Part shown: piece by piece, positions 21,945-34,669 of the stretch | Layout: every line of letters begins with the position of its first letter | Numbering within the stretch: position 1 is the first letter of the stretch | NCBI RefSeq assembly: GCF_002105155.1 | Contig: NW_019028996.1 | Span: 62,001-126,000 of the forward strand | DNA: 64,000 nt | Reading direction: 5' to 3' | From: Lobosporangium transversale | Taxonomy: Eukaryota > Mortierellomycota > Mortierellomycetes > Mortierellales > Mortierellaceae | Translations under genes and position numbers: made by a program | Notes under the pieces: generated by a model | The model's database searches: none | Seen by the model: the letters and a program-made list of their open reading frames with translations, nothing else | What the model was told of the DNA's origin: nothing

Positions 21945-24146
21945 TTATAAGCGACTTGACCCATAGACAGGACCCATGTCACTCATCTCTGGTATGGAGT
22001 CGTGACCAGACGACAAGGACGAGAGCGAGCATGTATCGACAGAATCCATGTCTTGTTCTTCATCGTATCTTGTGGATCCTGAGCTACTGGCGCCACCAAA
22101 GCTTGATCGTGGTGCTGCAGACAGTGCAGATGCTGAAGACGCTGCTGTTCCTGCACTCAAGTAGTCAAAGGGATGAAGATATGTTGCAGGCGCCGAGGGC
22201 TCAATGCCAGATTGAGAACTCGAAGCATGCTCAGTGGTCAATGATATGGAGGGTATTACAGATGAATGTTGCGTAAGTGGGACAGAGAGGTGTTGGTGTG
22301 GTTGTGGGCGCTGCTGGCTCAGATAGATTGTATCATCTTGGATCTCCACCATTGGCGGTGCTCTCGAGAGACGGGACTCGCTTCGAATATGTCCCTGAGG
22401 ATGTTGAAGCGTGGGTGAGGGGCACGTAGTTGGGTCTACTATTGATGATGCCGAAATTACTGAGCTGCTCTTACGTTTGCCATGATTCTCATTTGAGACC
22501 GCAGTAGCAGTTGAGGTGTAAGAGTCATGACTTCCAGGTCCAGGGCCCGGTCGTGACGAGGAAAACCCATGAGAGTAGCCTTCCTCCATTTCTCTTTCAT
22601 CAAAACTCTGTACTCTGTTACAGGATCGCCAGCCTCCAGATCTTTGGCCACTTGTTGGTGAACCGCATATGACTTTATTTTCTTCACTCTTAGCGCAGAT
22701 TGTACTCACGTTCTCATCAAAGAAACTGGTGCCAATCACAGATTGGCGTTGCTGATAGCTGCCGGTCCCTTCATTTGCCATAGCGCCGGCATGAGTCAAA
22801 TTCGCTTCAAGCATTTCAGTTGGTTCCTCGTCGTCCGCATACACGTCGCCCTCACCATGTACTTCAACTGTTGTGTCTGTGATGGTCCTACTAACGAGAA
22901 ACATGGCTGCGATGGAGAAGCCGCATAAGATCCAATTGATGATGAGATAGGCTCGCAATGGTGTTTGGGCAAGGTCGAGTGGCGCTGCAACGGCACTCCC
23001 GAGTGATTGGATTGACTTGAAGAACCCAGCATAGCGCGAGAGTTCTTCATGTTTATTGGAGAGAGCGCCCATGAGCCAGTAACAGTATACTGCAAAAGCC
23101 GCATCGCAGAAACCAAACATAGCATAGATGGTGAGAGGTCCTGAGTAGGTATCGCCGTGTTCAAAATCAATCAAGTCTTTACTATTGGGCGCCCTTCGTT
23201 CCCAGTTGTATTTGTGTTGCATTAGCAGCGCCCCGATCCATGTAGAATTGAATAAAATTGCTACCACCAACAGACCTAGTAAAGCCCTCCTAGGTCGCTT
23301 CATAGGAAGCCGATCAAGCAGCATTCCAATGATTAGTGCTCCAAGGATCTGTGCCACCCAGAAGATAATGGAATTAAGGGAGCGTGTACGGATGTTAAAA
23401 GTAAAACCGTTAAAATCATTGAATTGGTATGTATAGGAGAAGTTGGAGAAGAAGAATGCAGGGATTAAGAGGAGCATACGCCAATCACAGAAGACTGATA
23501 GAATGGCAACAAACTCGGCCTTGACGCCAGCAAATTCGGCTACAACCACAGGTTCACCATTATCTCGCACGATACTGGAAGGACGGACGAGAAAGATGGC
23601 TAGAAATGTGGCGGAGCCCATGAGGGCCATGTACACGATGTATGTTGAGGGTGAAAAGTCGTCGGGATCCATCCCTGGACGGCTATTCATGACGAGAGGG
23701 AAGACAGATCCAAGGACGGCGCCGAGGTTGAAGATTGACCAAAAGCAAGCTATATACTTGCCCTTGTTGTCTTCAGTCGGATAAGACATCATCATTGCTC
23801 CTTGTGTGACCCAGATGCATCCGGCACCAAGTCCCAGTAGGATGCCGGCAAGAGGGGGGTAGATCGAATGTTCATTATCTTTTGCAAGCATCATTGCTCC
23901 GGCGTACAGGAAAAAAGTGAGGCCGCCAAAGGCTACACAGGGTCGTGGTCCAAGCATGTTATGTGTTCCTCCGGCAACAAGGAATCCGATGATGTAGGCG
24001 ATAGAGGAGGAGGTAATAGCGAGGTTCTGAGCTGTAGGTGAATGTTTTCCAGCATTTCCGATCGAAGACATTGCATTGAACATTCCAATGGTGCCAAAGC
24101 AAATGACGCCGATCAGAATGATCTGACGCATGGCTTTAGAGACCAT
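21945..24146 (-). CDS. UNC93-like major facilitator superfamily transporter
   Basis: Intronless, 733 aa. Residues 1-420 carry about 11-12 hydrophobic spans typical of the UNC93/DUF895 branch of MFS. They begin IILIGVICFGTIGMFNAMSS with the GNAGK loop, then a QNLAITSSSIAYIIGFLVAG segment, LLGLGAGCIWVTQGAMMMSY, and RYAGFFKSIQSLGSAVAAPL near the end of the membrane part. Ion or metabolite transport at plasma membrane or vacuole is typical of fungal members, but the substrate is unknown. The last 300 residues are a Ser/Gly/Pro/Gln-rich cytosolic tail, far longer than usual (family about 450-500 aa), and probably phospho-regulated. The start is the first ATG of the conserved N-terminal span. Confidence 0.9.
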   Translation of the reverse strand: MVSKAMRQIILIGVICFGTIGMFNAMSSIGNAGKHSPTAQNLAITSSSIAYIIGFLVAGGTHNMLGPRPCVAFGGLTFFLYAGAMMLAKDNEHSIYPPLAGILLGLGAGCIWVTQGAMMMSYPTEDNKGKYIACFWSIFNLGAVLGSVFPLVMNSRPGMDPDDFSPSTYIVYMALMGSATFLAIFLVRPSSIVRDNGEPVVVAEFAGVKAEFVAILSVFCDWRMLLLIPAFFFSNFSYTYQFNDFNGFTFNIRTRSLNSIIFWVAQILGALIIGMLLDRLPMKRPRRALLGLLVVAILFNSTWIGALLMQHKYNWERRAPNSKDLIDFEHGDTYSGPLTIYAMFGFCDAAFAVYCYWLMGALSNKHEELSRYAGFFKSIQSLGSAVAAPLDLAQTPLRAYLIINWILCGFSIAAMFLVSRTITDTTVEVHGEGDVYADDEEPTEMLEANLTHAGAMANEGTGSYQQRQSVIGTSFFDENVSTICAKSEENKVICGSPTSGQRSGGWRSCNRVQSFDEREMEEGYSHGFSSSRPGPGPGSHDSYTSTATAVSNENHGKRKSSSVISASSIVDPTTCPSPTLQHPQGHIRSESRLSRAPPMVEIQDDTIYLSQQRPQPHQHLSVPLTQHSSVIPSISLTTEHASSSQSGIEPSAPATYLHPFDYLSAGTAASSASALSAAPRSSFGGASSSGSTRYDEEQDMDSVDTCSLSSLSSGHDSIPEMSDMGPVYGSSRL

Positions 24147-24641
24147 GGCTTGAAGAGAGTGTTATTGGCTTGTTTATTCTCAGTCGGATAATTAGATGAA
24201 GGAGAGGGTGTGGAAGGAGGGAGGGGATGGAAGAAGAATGAGGTAGCCAAGGAGGAAATCAAGGGCAACAAAGCAGGGATGGATATGCAAGGACTAACTG
24301 CCATGCCAAGTGGAGGGAGGAAAGGGGACGTTCGAAAAGAGCAGGTTCTGGAGTTCTGGCGAGGAGACAGGAGGAAGAAGAATTGGATCTTGACTAGAGG
24401 GTGAGGAAGAACTAAGGTAGCGCAAAAGATGGCAGTGGTATAGAGGGAAGAGGTAAAAGAAGAGGAAAGGAGGTGGAGGAGGTCGAAGGGACAAAAGAAG
24501 AAAGCGTTAGTTAATGAGATTATTATAGAAGAGGCGTTGTTGGAAATGATTGACGACTGAGGCTAGAGCTGGAACAAGGTAAGGAGGATGATTTGTTAAA
24601 ATTCTAAATTGTGCACAAACATTCCACACCTTCCGCAAAGT

Positions 24642-24674
<33 letters not shown>

Positions 24675-26429
24675 TAAAAAGAATGAAAAAAGAGAGAGGG
24701 AAGGTTGTAAGGATGACAGAAGGAAAAAAAAAAAAAAAAAAAAAAGAGAGAGAGAATGGCGAGAGGGGTAGGAAAGGCAGGAGAGTGATTAAAGACGTCC
24801 AAGAGAAAGTCTGAGAATAAAAGTATGTCTGAGGGAGAGGGAATGAAGAAGTTGAGTGGAGAGGAAAGAAAGAGTGAGAGAGAGTGCTGTTGTTTCCGTT
24901 CTTTGATCCACTTGAGTAGTCAAGAAAGAAATCCCTGTGACCCTATTTCTCTATTTCTTCAAATAGATCGACCAGGCCAAGATTTATGACGCTTTTTTAA
25001 ATAAAAAGACATGGACTGGGTCTAAGTGTTTCTGCTGTTCACCGTAGGTTGTTCCTGTGGGTGGTGTTTCAATTGAAAAAACCCATCACTTTTATTTTTT
25101 TATTATTTTATTCAATCATTTCAATCATGCGTGGGCTGGAAAAACGTTTCTTCGAGAGGAGAAAAGAAAAAGCAGAGCAATCTCAGAAATCTGAGTAGTC
25201 TATTAAAAAAGGGTGAGGAGCGTGCGTGCATTCACATTTTTTTTTTCTTTTTTTTTGATGTTACTCCACCCTAACCCTTCCTGATTTTCTTTCTTTCCTT
25301 TCGCCCTTCTTTTCCCTGCTCGCTTTTTTTGTGATATTGGCATGCACATGACTACTTGAATGTTTAACATCACCTCTTTACCAATCTTTCTCCTCTTCCT
25401 ACCATCTGTCTCTTAGTGATCTTCACAATCCGTAACTGAAAGGAAAGCCGATATGGAAGAAATTTATAAACCCGGAACGTTTGATCAACGAGGCAGCGAT
25501 GTCAGAACTGAGGTTTATCAGAAAAAAAAAAAATCGGAAGAAGGATTTAACTTGTCTCACTGCCATGGGAGACTAACAATGTGCAAATGAGGCAATAGAG
25601 CAAAGTTTGTCCATGTGCCGGAAAAAAAAAAATTTAAACATGCGAGGATCACAAATCTCTTGGTCTATGCTGTGGGCTTACCACAAAGAATAGCCTATTA
25701 GAATCGATCTCCAAGAAACAGAAGTCTGGCAACATCATGGAAACAATTCAAAAGCCTGTGAATATACTCACAAAGGTCGTTGATGAGATCCTGCGGAATG
25801 GGGCGGGTGATCTGACGCGTGTTTGATAGAAGTAAAAATAAATTAATATTTAAAAAGGAATATTCATGTATAATTTACATTTGTATATTTGGGTTTTCTA
25901 GCGCATGAATAAAGTGATGTTTAGTCGAGAATCACAATAAAAATAAAAAATCAATTTGAAATAACATGTACGCAGTAGAATACATGTAAATCTATATAAG
26001 CTTGACCGGAAGTTCACACGGATCGTCTCTAACATGTTCAACACATATTTCTGCTGTAGTTCTACATCCCTACTTCACAACTTCAGACATGTTGGTATTG
26101 TATCCACTGATTGTTGCAATGCGTCCGTCCTCATCAGTCACTTCTGACACATACAGGAGTCCAAACAAACACGCTCTGCGTGGCATTTGACATCCTCCTT
26201 TTTGGTGCATTTGACCCATTATCGCATTTTTGTTTTATTTTTGCCGCCAATGGACTATTTCTCTGCTTGCTCATCACTCAGAACTTCACATTTGAATCGA
26301 TTCATTTTCTTGCTCACACACACTCTCATCCGGTTACAATACGATCTCCATCGCTCATTCACACTCTGTATTCATTAAGCGGTGGTTATAATTATTATAT
26401 TGGACTATCGACATTTCCTTTCCAGACAA

Positions 26430-26462
<33 letters not shown>

Positions 26463-26721
26463 TTACCTCAATACCTTTCTTCCTACTCTTGTTGACTATA
26501 TTGAAGCAATAGAAGGAAATAGTAATATTAATAGAGTACCATAATAGCACTTGAACAAGACATCGCTCTTTCTTTTTTTTTTTTTTTTTTTTTTTTTGGT
26601 ATATCTTCGGCTACTTCTGTAACAAAAATTTGAAGTTCTTGACTGGAATTCAGGTCAGACATTAACCAACAAGGTAGTCAGCTTGGGTCACGACTATCTT
26701 CGTCTACACCCACAATAAAAT
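24147..26721. promoter_or_regulatory. Long divergent upstream region (UNC93-like / FHA protein)
   Basis: About 2.6 kb. The first 750 bp are strongly purine-rich on the + strand, with a GA microsatellite at 24642-24675 and A21 near 24725, as in pyrimidine-tract fungal leaders of a minus-strand gene. The rest is AT-rich with poly(T) at about 26437-26461 and 26572-26597. No protein-coding or RNA gene recognised. Confidence 0.45.
24642..24675. repeat. GA dinucleotide microsatellite
   Basis: About 34 bases of nearly perfect (GA)n with one interruption, 500 bp upstream of the UNC93-like start codon and within its purine-skewed leader. Confidence 0.9.
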
Positions 26722-29090
26722 ATGGATGGAATGTCAGGATCCATCGGATTCAACGGCCGCGCTCACCAGCCCTCCAACAGTCCCATCCTAGTGCTCGAGC
26801 CAGTCAACGACACATTTGCATTAAAGTCTCTTGAGCTACCAGAGCACTCCAAAATCAAAATTGGTCGTCAGACGGGCGTTACGACAGCACCCCATCCTTC
26901 GAATGGATACTTTGATTCCAAAGTCCTTAGTCGTGTTCACGCAGAGGTTTGGTCAGAGGGTGGCAAGGTGAGTAACTAATTTCTTGAATGAGGACATCAC
27001 ATCAGCAGGAAAATAAAGAATAAAATGAAGAGCAGTTCTTATACATGGCTTTGAACATTTCGTTGGCCCAGGTATTTATTCGAGATCTCAAGTCAAGTAA
27101 CGGCACATTCTTGAATGGACGAAGACTCTGTTCGGAAAGCACAGAGAGTGAGCCCTTTGAGCTAAACCAGAATGACAACCTCGAGTTTGGTATTGACATC
27201 ATGGATGAAAACGGTGCTCGTAAGTTTTTTTTTTTTTTTTTTTTTTTTTTTTCCCTCCCTTCTCTTCATTTATTTGTGAGAGTACAAAATAAACCCCAGC
27301 AACAATGACACCAATTAGCTGCATGAAGCACGAGGTCAAAGCAAGGGCAGAAATAATACAAAATCTCCATGTTTGATAAGCACGAGGTTCATTTTGATTA
27401 TGCACTGACCTGAAGTCTTTCATGTGTGTAGTACTTCACGAGAAGGTGTCTTGCAAGATCTATATTTCTCGAATGTCATATCCTACACCAGGGAGCTCTC
27501 CACAAGAGTATGTTACTACAATTGTGTAGCTTGAAAAGGCCCATATCATCATATAATTGGCCCCCATCCCCAGGTTTCACTAATTTGACTAATTTTCGAG
27601 CTCTATTGTATACTTTACTTCTTTCGTGAATGAAGCTCCCATGCCAAGATCAGACCTACCTCGTTAACTGGATCTAGTATCAATCCGATCAAAACTACTG
27701 CAATTTCAATGCAAGGCGGACAAATTGAGAACATAGACTTGATCATTTCAAGACTCCAGAATGAGCTCACGCGATCACAAGAAACATATACGGACTTAGG
27801 GATGTTGAAGCATAGCCTAACGGAGCTGGAGAAAGCCATGACTGTAAATAACTACGACTCTAATGTAGCAAAAAAAAAAGAGTCAACAGTTGCTAATGGT
27901 GGAGCGCCCCTATCTGCTGCCGATTATCAAGAGTTATTAAAGCGAAAGGATAAGGTGAGTTTATATTTACAGAGGTCAAGTGAAAGTAAATTGATTACTA
28001 CAGTACGATTTTATTTTACTCATTTATCCATTTTAAAAACCAGGAGCATTCAGAGGAAATTGCGAAATTGAACAAAGAGTTTGGAGAAACAAAGGCTCAT
28101 CTGGAAGCTCAGAAGGATACGATGCGTAACAGCAATGAGAATGCAAACAAAGCATTGATACAAGCTGCATCTAAAATGGACCTTGTCATGGCTCGTATTA
28201 ATAGCATGGCCCAGGAGCATAAACAGGAACTTAAGTCAGTAAAGAAGGGGTTTGAAACAGCATTATCAGAACTGAAGGCCACGCATCAAGAAGAAATTAG
28301 CCGCATAGTTCTAGAAACCAATCAGGAGAAGGAAGAATTGAGAAACAGACATAAGCGGGAGCTTTTAGAGGCCATTGCTCAAGCTCGGGAGAGTATTGGT
28401 AATACGTTTGCTGAGGCAAAGGTTCAAAAAGCTCTGGAGCTGGAATTAATATCACTCAAGGAAGAGGTACAGGGCTTGCGGCAGTCTGAAGAAGCTAAAT
28501 CTCGAAAGATCGAGGCGTTGGCCAAGGAGAACAACGCATTCCTGAAGCAGTTGAATAACCTTAAAGCAGAGCTTGATAAGAAGATGCTACATGATGTTAA
28601 GGATAGTAGTAGTAACAGTTCTATCTCAGCACCTTTATCGACCACTCCAGATAGTAATACTAATGGTACTATCCCTATGCATCCAGCAGCATCGACAAAA
28701 TTAATCAGTAGTGCAGTAGACGGCGGAACCGTACAATCTGGAGATGGAATAGAGCCTTCGAAACATTCTTTAACAGCTCTTATTACTAATTGCCCGTATG
28801 CTCATGGTGACAACGAGTCCAAATATGTGTTTTCATGGTCGCAATTCGTCTTCCCCATAGCGAAGAGGAACCAGCCAGCACTGCATCAGGTACGAATTCG
28901 TGACGCGGATTTGTTTGTATGTTTATTTTTTTTAAAAAAATAATAATAATAATAGCATCTAATAGACAATTGAAATTATGTCTATCAGCCTTCGACAGTA
29001 CTCTTATCCAGTGGATTCATGCTCGTTAGTCTTGGGGTGTATGTGCTATGGTACAAGGCTTGGACGATTTCAGGATGTATTAGCTCCTAA
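26722..29090 (+). CDS. FHA-domain, coiled-coil, tail-anchored protein (SLMAP/Far9/Far10 type)
   Basis: Six exons: 26722-26967, 27072-27219, 27432-27507, 27636-27954, 28044-28889, 28989-29090; phases close to 578 aa. The FHA domain (about 20-130) shows IKIGRQTG, KVLSRVHAEVW and DLKSSNGTFLNGRRL, the phosphothreonine-binding signature residues. Residues about 165-455 are a long coiled coil. The last exon encodes a single hydrophobic span, VLLSSGFMLVSLGVYVLWY, followed by only 11 residues, which is a C-terminal tail anchor. This FHA/coil/tail-anchor order is that of SLMAP and yeast Far9/Far10. Those proteins tether the STRIPAK phosphatase-kinase complex to ER, nuclear envelope or mitochondria. 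The assignment is by architecture. The start of exon 4 (27636) is the least certain boundary. Confidence 0.85.
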
Positions 29091-30316
29091 TGAAAGTAAT
29101 GGAGGTAGTTGTAGTAGTAGTTTTTTTTTTTTTTTTTTTTTTTTTTTACATGTAATTATATTAGGACATTGTCGCCGGTAATAGTGCAGCAATTAGACTA
29201 AGCCTAATAAATACAGCGTTTTAACTTTACAATTTAACTGTCATTCAAGATGGATTGTTTCAATGAAATAGTTTTTCTAACAAGTTATCCATTATAATGA
29301 TTTCTCCTCCTCGTGGCTGTATGTTGTAGTGTATTGCATATTTCAAATTTACAATTATGTCATTGCCAGTAAATACCGTTCTCTGATCAATAACAACTCG
29401 TCTTCAAGTTTAGAACCTTTGTAATATTTCAGAAATCATGATTAGCATAGGGACAACCCAGGAGACAACCCGTTTGACGTAACGGCCTAGAAAAGGGAAA
29501 TTTGGCGGCACCAAGAAATAAACCTTCTTCACCTGTCAAGCAGTACCTCAAACGCGAATAAATCCTCAAAATCAGTCATCAACGCTATATTTTCAAATAA
29601 CTTTATCCTCCCCTACATACTTGACGGCGATTCACCATCGATTGCCTCAAATGGAAACCAAGGAAAGAAAAGCTTTGGGAAAAGGCGTTGGTCCTTTACT
29701 TCCATCTAGTATACTGGGCAAGAGGTTCCAGCATCAATTAACACAAGGCATGGCAGATATACTATAGTAACCTTTAGGAGGTAGATATGCGAACTAAGTG
29801 CTGTGGTGAAAAGTACTAAAGATACGTCTATCGCGACGCTGTAAGGACAGACATCATTGTCCAATGTGTAAGTCGCGAGCTGGCTGGACTTCCTTACCTT
29901 CGCATCATAACTAAGGAATTTATTCTTAGCGATATTCTTAGACAAGGCAAGAGCTCATAGTTTAAGGATTACTCAAACTTTCTACTTGTTAGTACACTCC
30001 GCAACAATTTGTATGCATGTAGTCATTTCCCATGGAAGAAAACAGCAGGTCAAGTCAACATTATGTGCCCTTTCTCCACACTCCCGCACATTGAAGATTA
30101 TTATACTTTGTGGGGAAAGAAAGGGTAAATGCATTTCCGGCGCACAGGCATTTCATTCGGTTGGCGAATCGCCTCGATCAATAAAGTTATTGGATGTTTG
30201 TGTCGGTTGGAATTCCACTCTCTCCCCAATAGATTTCCCTTTCCTTTTCTTCCACTGTTATTTGCATGACCCTATTCCCCAACTAATTCCATTTCTAGTT
30301 CTTCCTCATTCTGGTA
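29091..30316. other. Intergenic spacer
   Basis: About 1.2 kb containing a T23 tract at about 29121-29147, the poly(A) signal of the upstream gene and presumably the promoter of the acyl-CoA oxidase. A minus-strand 79-aa frame (29706-29945) is not recognisable as a gene. Confidence 0.45.
29206..29211 (+). terminator. AATAAA poly(A) signal, FHA protein
   Basis: Canonical hexamer about 116 bases after the stop codon and beyond the T tract. Position suits 3'-end cleavage of this transcript. Confidence 0.5.
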
Positions 30317-32680
30317 ATGTCAGCACTTCGCTTTCCAAAGATTCCTCCATCTGAACCTCAAGGCTCAGACCTTCTGGCTTGGGAACGCGGTCGCGCTTCT
30401 TTTGATGTCCACGAGCTGTCGACATTTCTCTATGGTGAAGCCTACTTAGAGCGACAAAAGCGTATTCTTTCGCTTATTGAACACGACCCAGCGTTTGACA
30501 AGTCACAACGATACTTTCTTGGCCGTACTGAACGATTTGCTGCCGCACTTCGCAAAGACCATGCGTTAATAAAGCTCGCTCAGAAGCATCGATGGGGACC
30601 AGATGACTTAAGTCAGGCCGACTCGCTGATCACAGAAGCTGGGCCTTTCGGTTTGCATCGTGCTATGTTCCTTCCAACATTGCAAGCCCAGGCGAGTAAG
30701 GAACAAATTGAAAAGTTTTTGAAGCCTGCATTACGATACGAGATCATTGGGTGTTACGCACAAACAGAGTTGGGTCATGGAAGCAACGTGCAAGGAATCG
30801 AGACCACGGCGACGTATATACCGGAGACAGATGAGTTTGAATTGCACACACCTTATTTGACAGCATGCAAATGGTGGATTGGTGGGTTGGGTAAAGCCGC
30901 GAACCATGCAGTGGTGATGGCCAGGCTTATTAGTGCTGGTAAGGATCATGGACCTCATCCGTTTGTGGTCCCCATCCGATCGATGGAAGACCATACTCTC
31001 CTCCCAGGTGTTATGGCTGGCGATATTGGGCCTAAATTGGGGTAATTTTCTTTTTTTTTATTTGTTTCTTGTTTCGTCAGCCGAAACTTCTAGTGGTTCG
31101 TTTTGGATAATGTAAACGCACCCACTGACATTATTAAAACTGGGCTTTGAAACCCAATCAGGTATAACACAACCGACAATGGCTGCATGTGGTTCGATCA
31201 CTATCGTATCCCAAGGATCTCGCTCTTGTCCAAGTACTCCAGCATCAAGCCTGGAACCGGAGAGTACATTAAACCACCCAATTCCAAGCTCTCGTACGGA
31301 AGCATGGTCCTCATCCGTGCTTCTCTAGTTGGAGGAGCGCGCCAAGGTCTAGCCAAAGCCGTGACGATTGCGGCACGGTATTCTGCAATCCGCCGTCAAT
31401 TCGTGGACAAGGACGTACCTAAAGTGATCGAAGATAGTAGTAGTCATAAAAAGACAGTAGTCGAGACGCCTGTCCTGGATTATTCTACACAACAATATCG
31501 TATCTTGCCATTGATCGCTACTTCATATGCGTTCTTTTTCACGAGCAAAGAAATGATGAGATTATATAATGTCAATGTCCACAACATGACCTCGGGCGAT
31601 TTTTCGTTGTTGGCGGACGTACATGCGTCCAGCTCAGGGTTGAAATCCCTGACGACCACCATGGCGGCTGCAGGTATCGAGGAGTGTAGGCGCTGCTGTG
31701 GTGGACATGGATTCTCGAGCTTCTCAGGTCTTCCACTGTTATTGCAAGATTATGGTAAGCTCATTTGTTTAATTGCATATGGAATGCTAATCCTGTCTTT
31801 ATCAATTTCTAAATATTAATAATAATACAATTGGCGTCGTGTTTTCTTATGGTATCCAATAGTACCAAATGTTACGTGGGAAGGCGACAATTACATTCTC
31901 TCACAGCAGACAGGCCGCTATCTCTTCAAGTCCTTCCGCGAGCTTGTAGCAAAACGTGCATCTGGTGAACGGAATACAGCATTACAGATCAACAATCCGA
32001 CACTGGCATACATGAATGCCTATCTTGAGAATCCATCACTTAAATGTCCCGTGACCTCTGCTGTCCAATTCCACAACCCAGAGATCCAATTGACTGCATT
32101 TGGACACCGTGCAGCCCATTTAGTTGCTCAGGTTGTGCACGCGTTGGATGTTGAGAAACGAACCTGGAATTCAATGCTGGTCGATATTTATAACGTCTCG
32201 ACTGCTCATTGTCAGTTCGTTCTAGTTCAAAACTTTATCCTTGGGATCAGGGGGGAGATGCCTCAACCTAATGGGGTCGTAGATCCGACCGCCTCCTTGT
32301 CAAGCAGTGCTAAACAGGTCTTGACAAGGCTTTCGGACTTGTTTGCGTTGCACATGATCCACAAGGAGCCAGGTCAGTTCTTGGCTTCAGGATACTTAGA
32401 AGCCAAGCATCTTAAATGGCTTGGAGAGGCGATCATGGAGCTTATGGAAAAGAAGATTCGTCCTGATGCAGTTGCATTGGTGGACGCATTCGCGTTTCCG
32501 GACTACATGCTCCATAGCGCCATTGGTGCATATGATGGGAAAATATATGAACGTTACACAGAGATGGCAACACATGAACCCTTAAACAAGACTGAGGTCG
32601 TTGCCGGTTATGAACAGTATATCAAGCCCTTCACAAATCCCAAGGGTTTGAAGGGCCACTTAGTGCAATCTCGACTTTAG
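30317..32680 (+). CDS. POX1: Peroxisomal acyl-CoA oxidase
   Basis: Three exons (30317-31041, 31162-31754, 31863-32680) give 711 aa. The FAD enzyme catalyses the first step of peroxisomal beta-oxidation, making trans-2-enoyl-CoA and hydrogen peroxide. Visible features are an N-terminal acyl-CoA oxidase region (FDVHELSTFLYG), the FAD/substrate segment GCYAQTELGHGSNVQGIETT, and ACKWWIGGLGKAANHAVVMA. Next come the central domain LVGGARQGLAKAVTIAARYS with AIRRQF, and the active-site region EECRRCCGGHGFSSFSGLP followed by WEGDNYILSQQ. The C-terminus ends SRL, a type 1 peroxisome-targeting signal. Length fits the family. The gene converges on the DENN gene with only 155 bp between stops. POX1/ACOX-type; substrate chain length cannot be read from sequence. 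Confidence 0.96.
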
Positions 32681-32772
32681 ATCAAGACATTCTTAGGTTC
32701 ATGACACAAATACAAATTATTAGCACACCAGGTTGTTGAGTAGATGCATACCATGATGAACTGGTTGGATAT

Positions 32773-32778
32773 AATAAA
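32773..32778 (+). terminator. AATAAA poly(A) signal, acyl-CoA oxidase
   Basis: Hexamer 93 bases past the stop. It lies in the 155-bp convergent gap, so the two 3' UTRs probably overlap. Confidence 0.55.
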
Positions 32779-32835
32779 AACTTTGCTATCATATTATTTT
32801 ATTTCGTCTAGAAGAGTGCAAAAAGGGAGGGAGCT

Positions 32836-34634
32836 TTACAAATATGCGGGATCAAGACCAGTTGGGAAACGTCTTGTTTCGCCATTATGAATGTCAATAT
32901 CGCCCGACGGTGGCGCTGCCTTGGTAGTACTTTGAATTCCATATGATGTGTCCTAGAAATAGACAGAAGGAAGGATGATAAAAAAAAAAAAAAAAGTGTT
33001 AGATTGGAACACAAAAGCACCGAGAGCGATTGACTATTCTTTTTTTTTTTTTTTTTTTTTTTTTTTGGCATACGTCCAAGAACTTGGTCTCCTCTTTTCC
33101 AAGACGGAACCGTGAGCGATTAATTTTAGTTTTGATGACTTCGTCAAAAAACATGATTTCAGGGTCTCCAGGAGAGCGATCAACGCGGTCCTGCACAAAT
33201 TGTACAAATGCCTGTGATTCTGTAAACGCCGTCATAAACGGCTGAGAAAATAGGATACATATAAAAAAGATTCATCTATCAATAATCAGATAATAGTGTA
33301 TAGCAGTCGTCTCAAATCTAGAAATAAAAAAAAAAATAAAATAAAAAAACATCTATACTTCGCACTGACACTGAGATGTCCTTATTCAACACTCACCTTG
33401 GCATCCTTGTCCACAGTCTTCATAAAAACATCTCGATGGAACCGAACCACATCGCTCATTGCACTTCCACCCGTTCCCCGTCTTGCTCTTGTCACCGGTT
33501 GCTGCTGTGTCGAAGCATCTTCAATGGTCTGAGAAAATCCAACTGCTGGACTCTTTACACTTGGAGTCGATGGCGTATTAGTATTTGTTGTACTGCTGCT
33601 CCTGCTGGCCCATCCACGGAGACTTGCCCACGTGAACCGCAGATCTTTAGTTTCCTTCTCGACTGCACTTCCCCAGTCTTCACTCCCACTGCTTGACCGC
33701 TGCCTTGTGTGCCCAGAAACCCCTCTAGGGTTTTGTGCCTGCATGTAGTGTTGCTGTTGAAACTGCTGCATCTGATGCTGGAGCGCTTGCTGTCCTGCTA
33801 AGATGCCTGATCGATATCCCTTCAACAACCCTGCCCACATTTGCAACACACTCCAGCAGATACCAGATTCATCGAACCCGCAAGGAACACATGGGTATAG
33901 CAATTCCTCAATACATCCGGCATGAATAAGTAGTGAGCATCCTTCGCATCGATAAATTTGTTGATGAGATGCTAGGACATGTGAACAGATGCCACAACAA
34001 CAATTAATCAGAGCAATTGGAGCAGGACTAGGGACAGAGCTGAGGGCATGACCTTCTTTGAGTATGGGAGCTATACTTGGTTCTGGCTCAGCTTCCTCAA
34101 TAGAGCCAGCGCCTCCGCCTCCTACACTGCTGCCGAGAAGAGTTGAGCTGGCATTATTACTGGTAGTTGTAATGGAGTATGCACTCATATTGTGCACAAG
34201 GGGAGGCAATGACGTAGTAGATGATGATTCATAATGCATGTAGTATGTATCTCCTGGCTGTGTTGACCCATTGATACTTGCCATCGTATTTGATGTCATT
34301 GTTGACAATGGAGAACCAGTGTGGACTACAGAGCCTTGGTGTCTGGACCTTGACGATTCAATAGAGGTCATTGATGACTTGTGTGATAACGCTCTAGTTG
34401 GAGTATCAACAGATGCCAAATAGCTGCACTGGATACTGTTTATATTGACATTGGAGGACGATGATGATTGCTGTTGTGCTTGTTGTTGTATTGAGGAACC
34501 TGAATCTTGTCTCTTATGTGCCTCAAATAAGTTTGCATGAGCGCGTTGAGAAGTCAGTACTTTACGCATCGCTGTAGTAACCTCAGTTGTGTTCTATTTA
34601 TGTATAAGATAAGTATTAGAGAAATTCTCTACCT

Positions 34635-34669
<35 letters not shown>

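Noticed and set aside
29706-29945. Minus-strand 79-aa frame with LIDAGTSC, recalling a retroelement protease
   Set aside because: A single short loose match; no gag, reverse transcriptase, integrase or LTR nearby.
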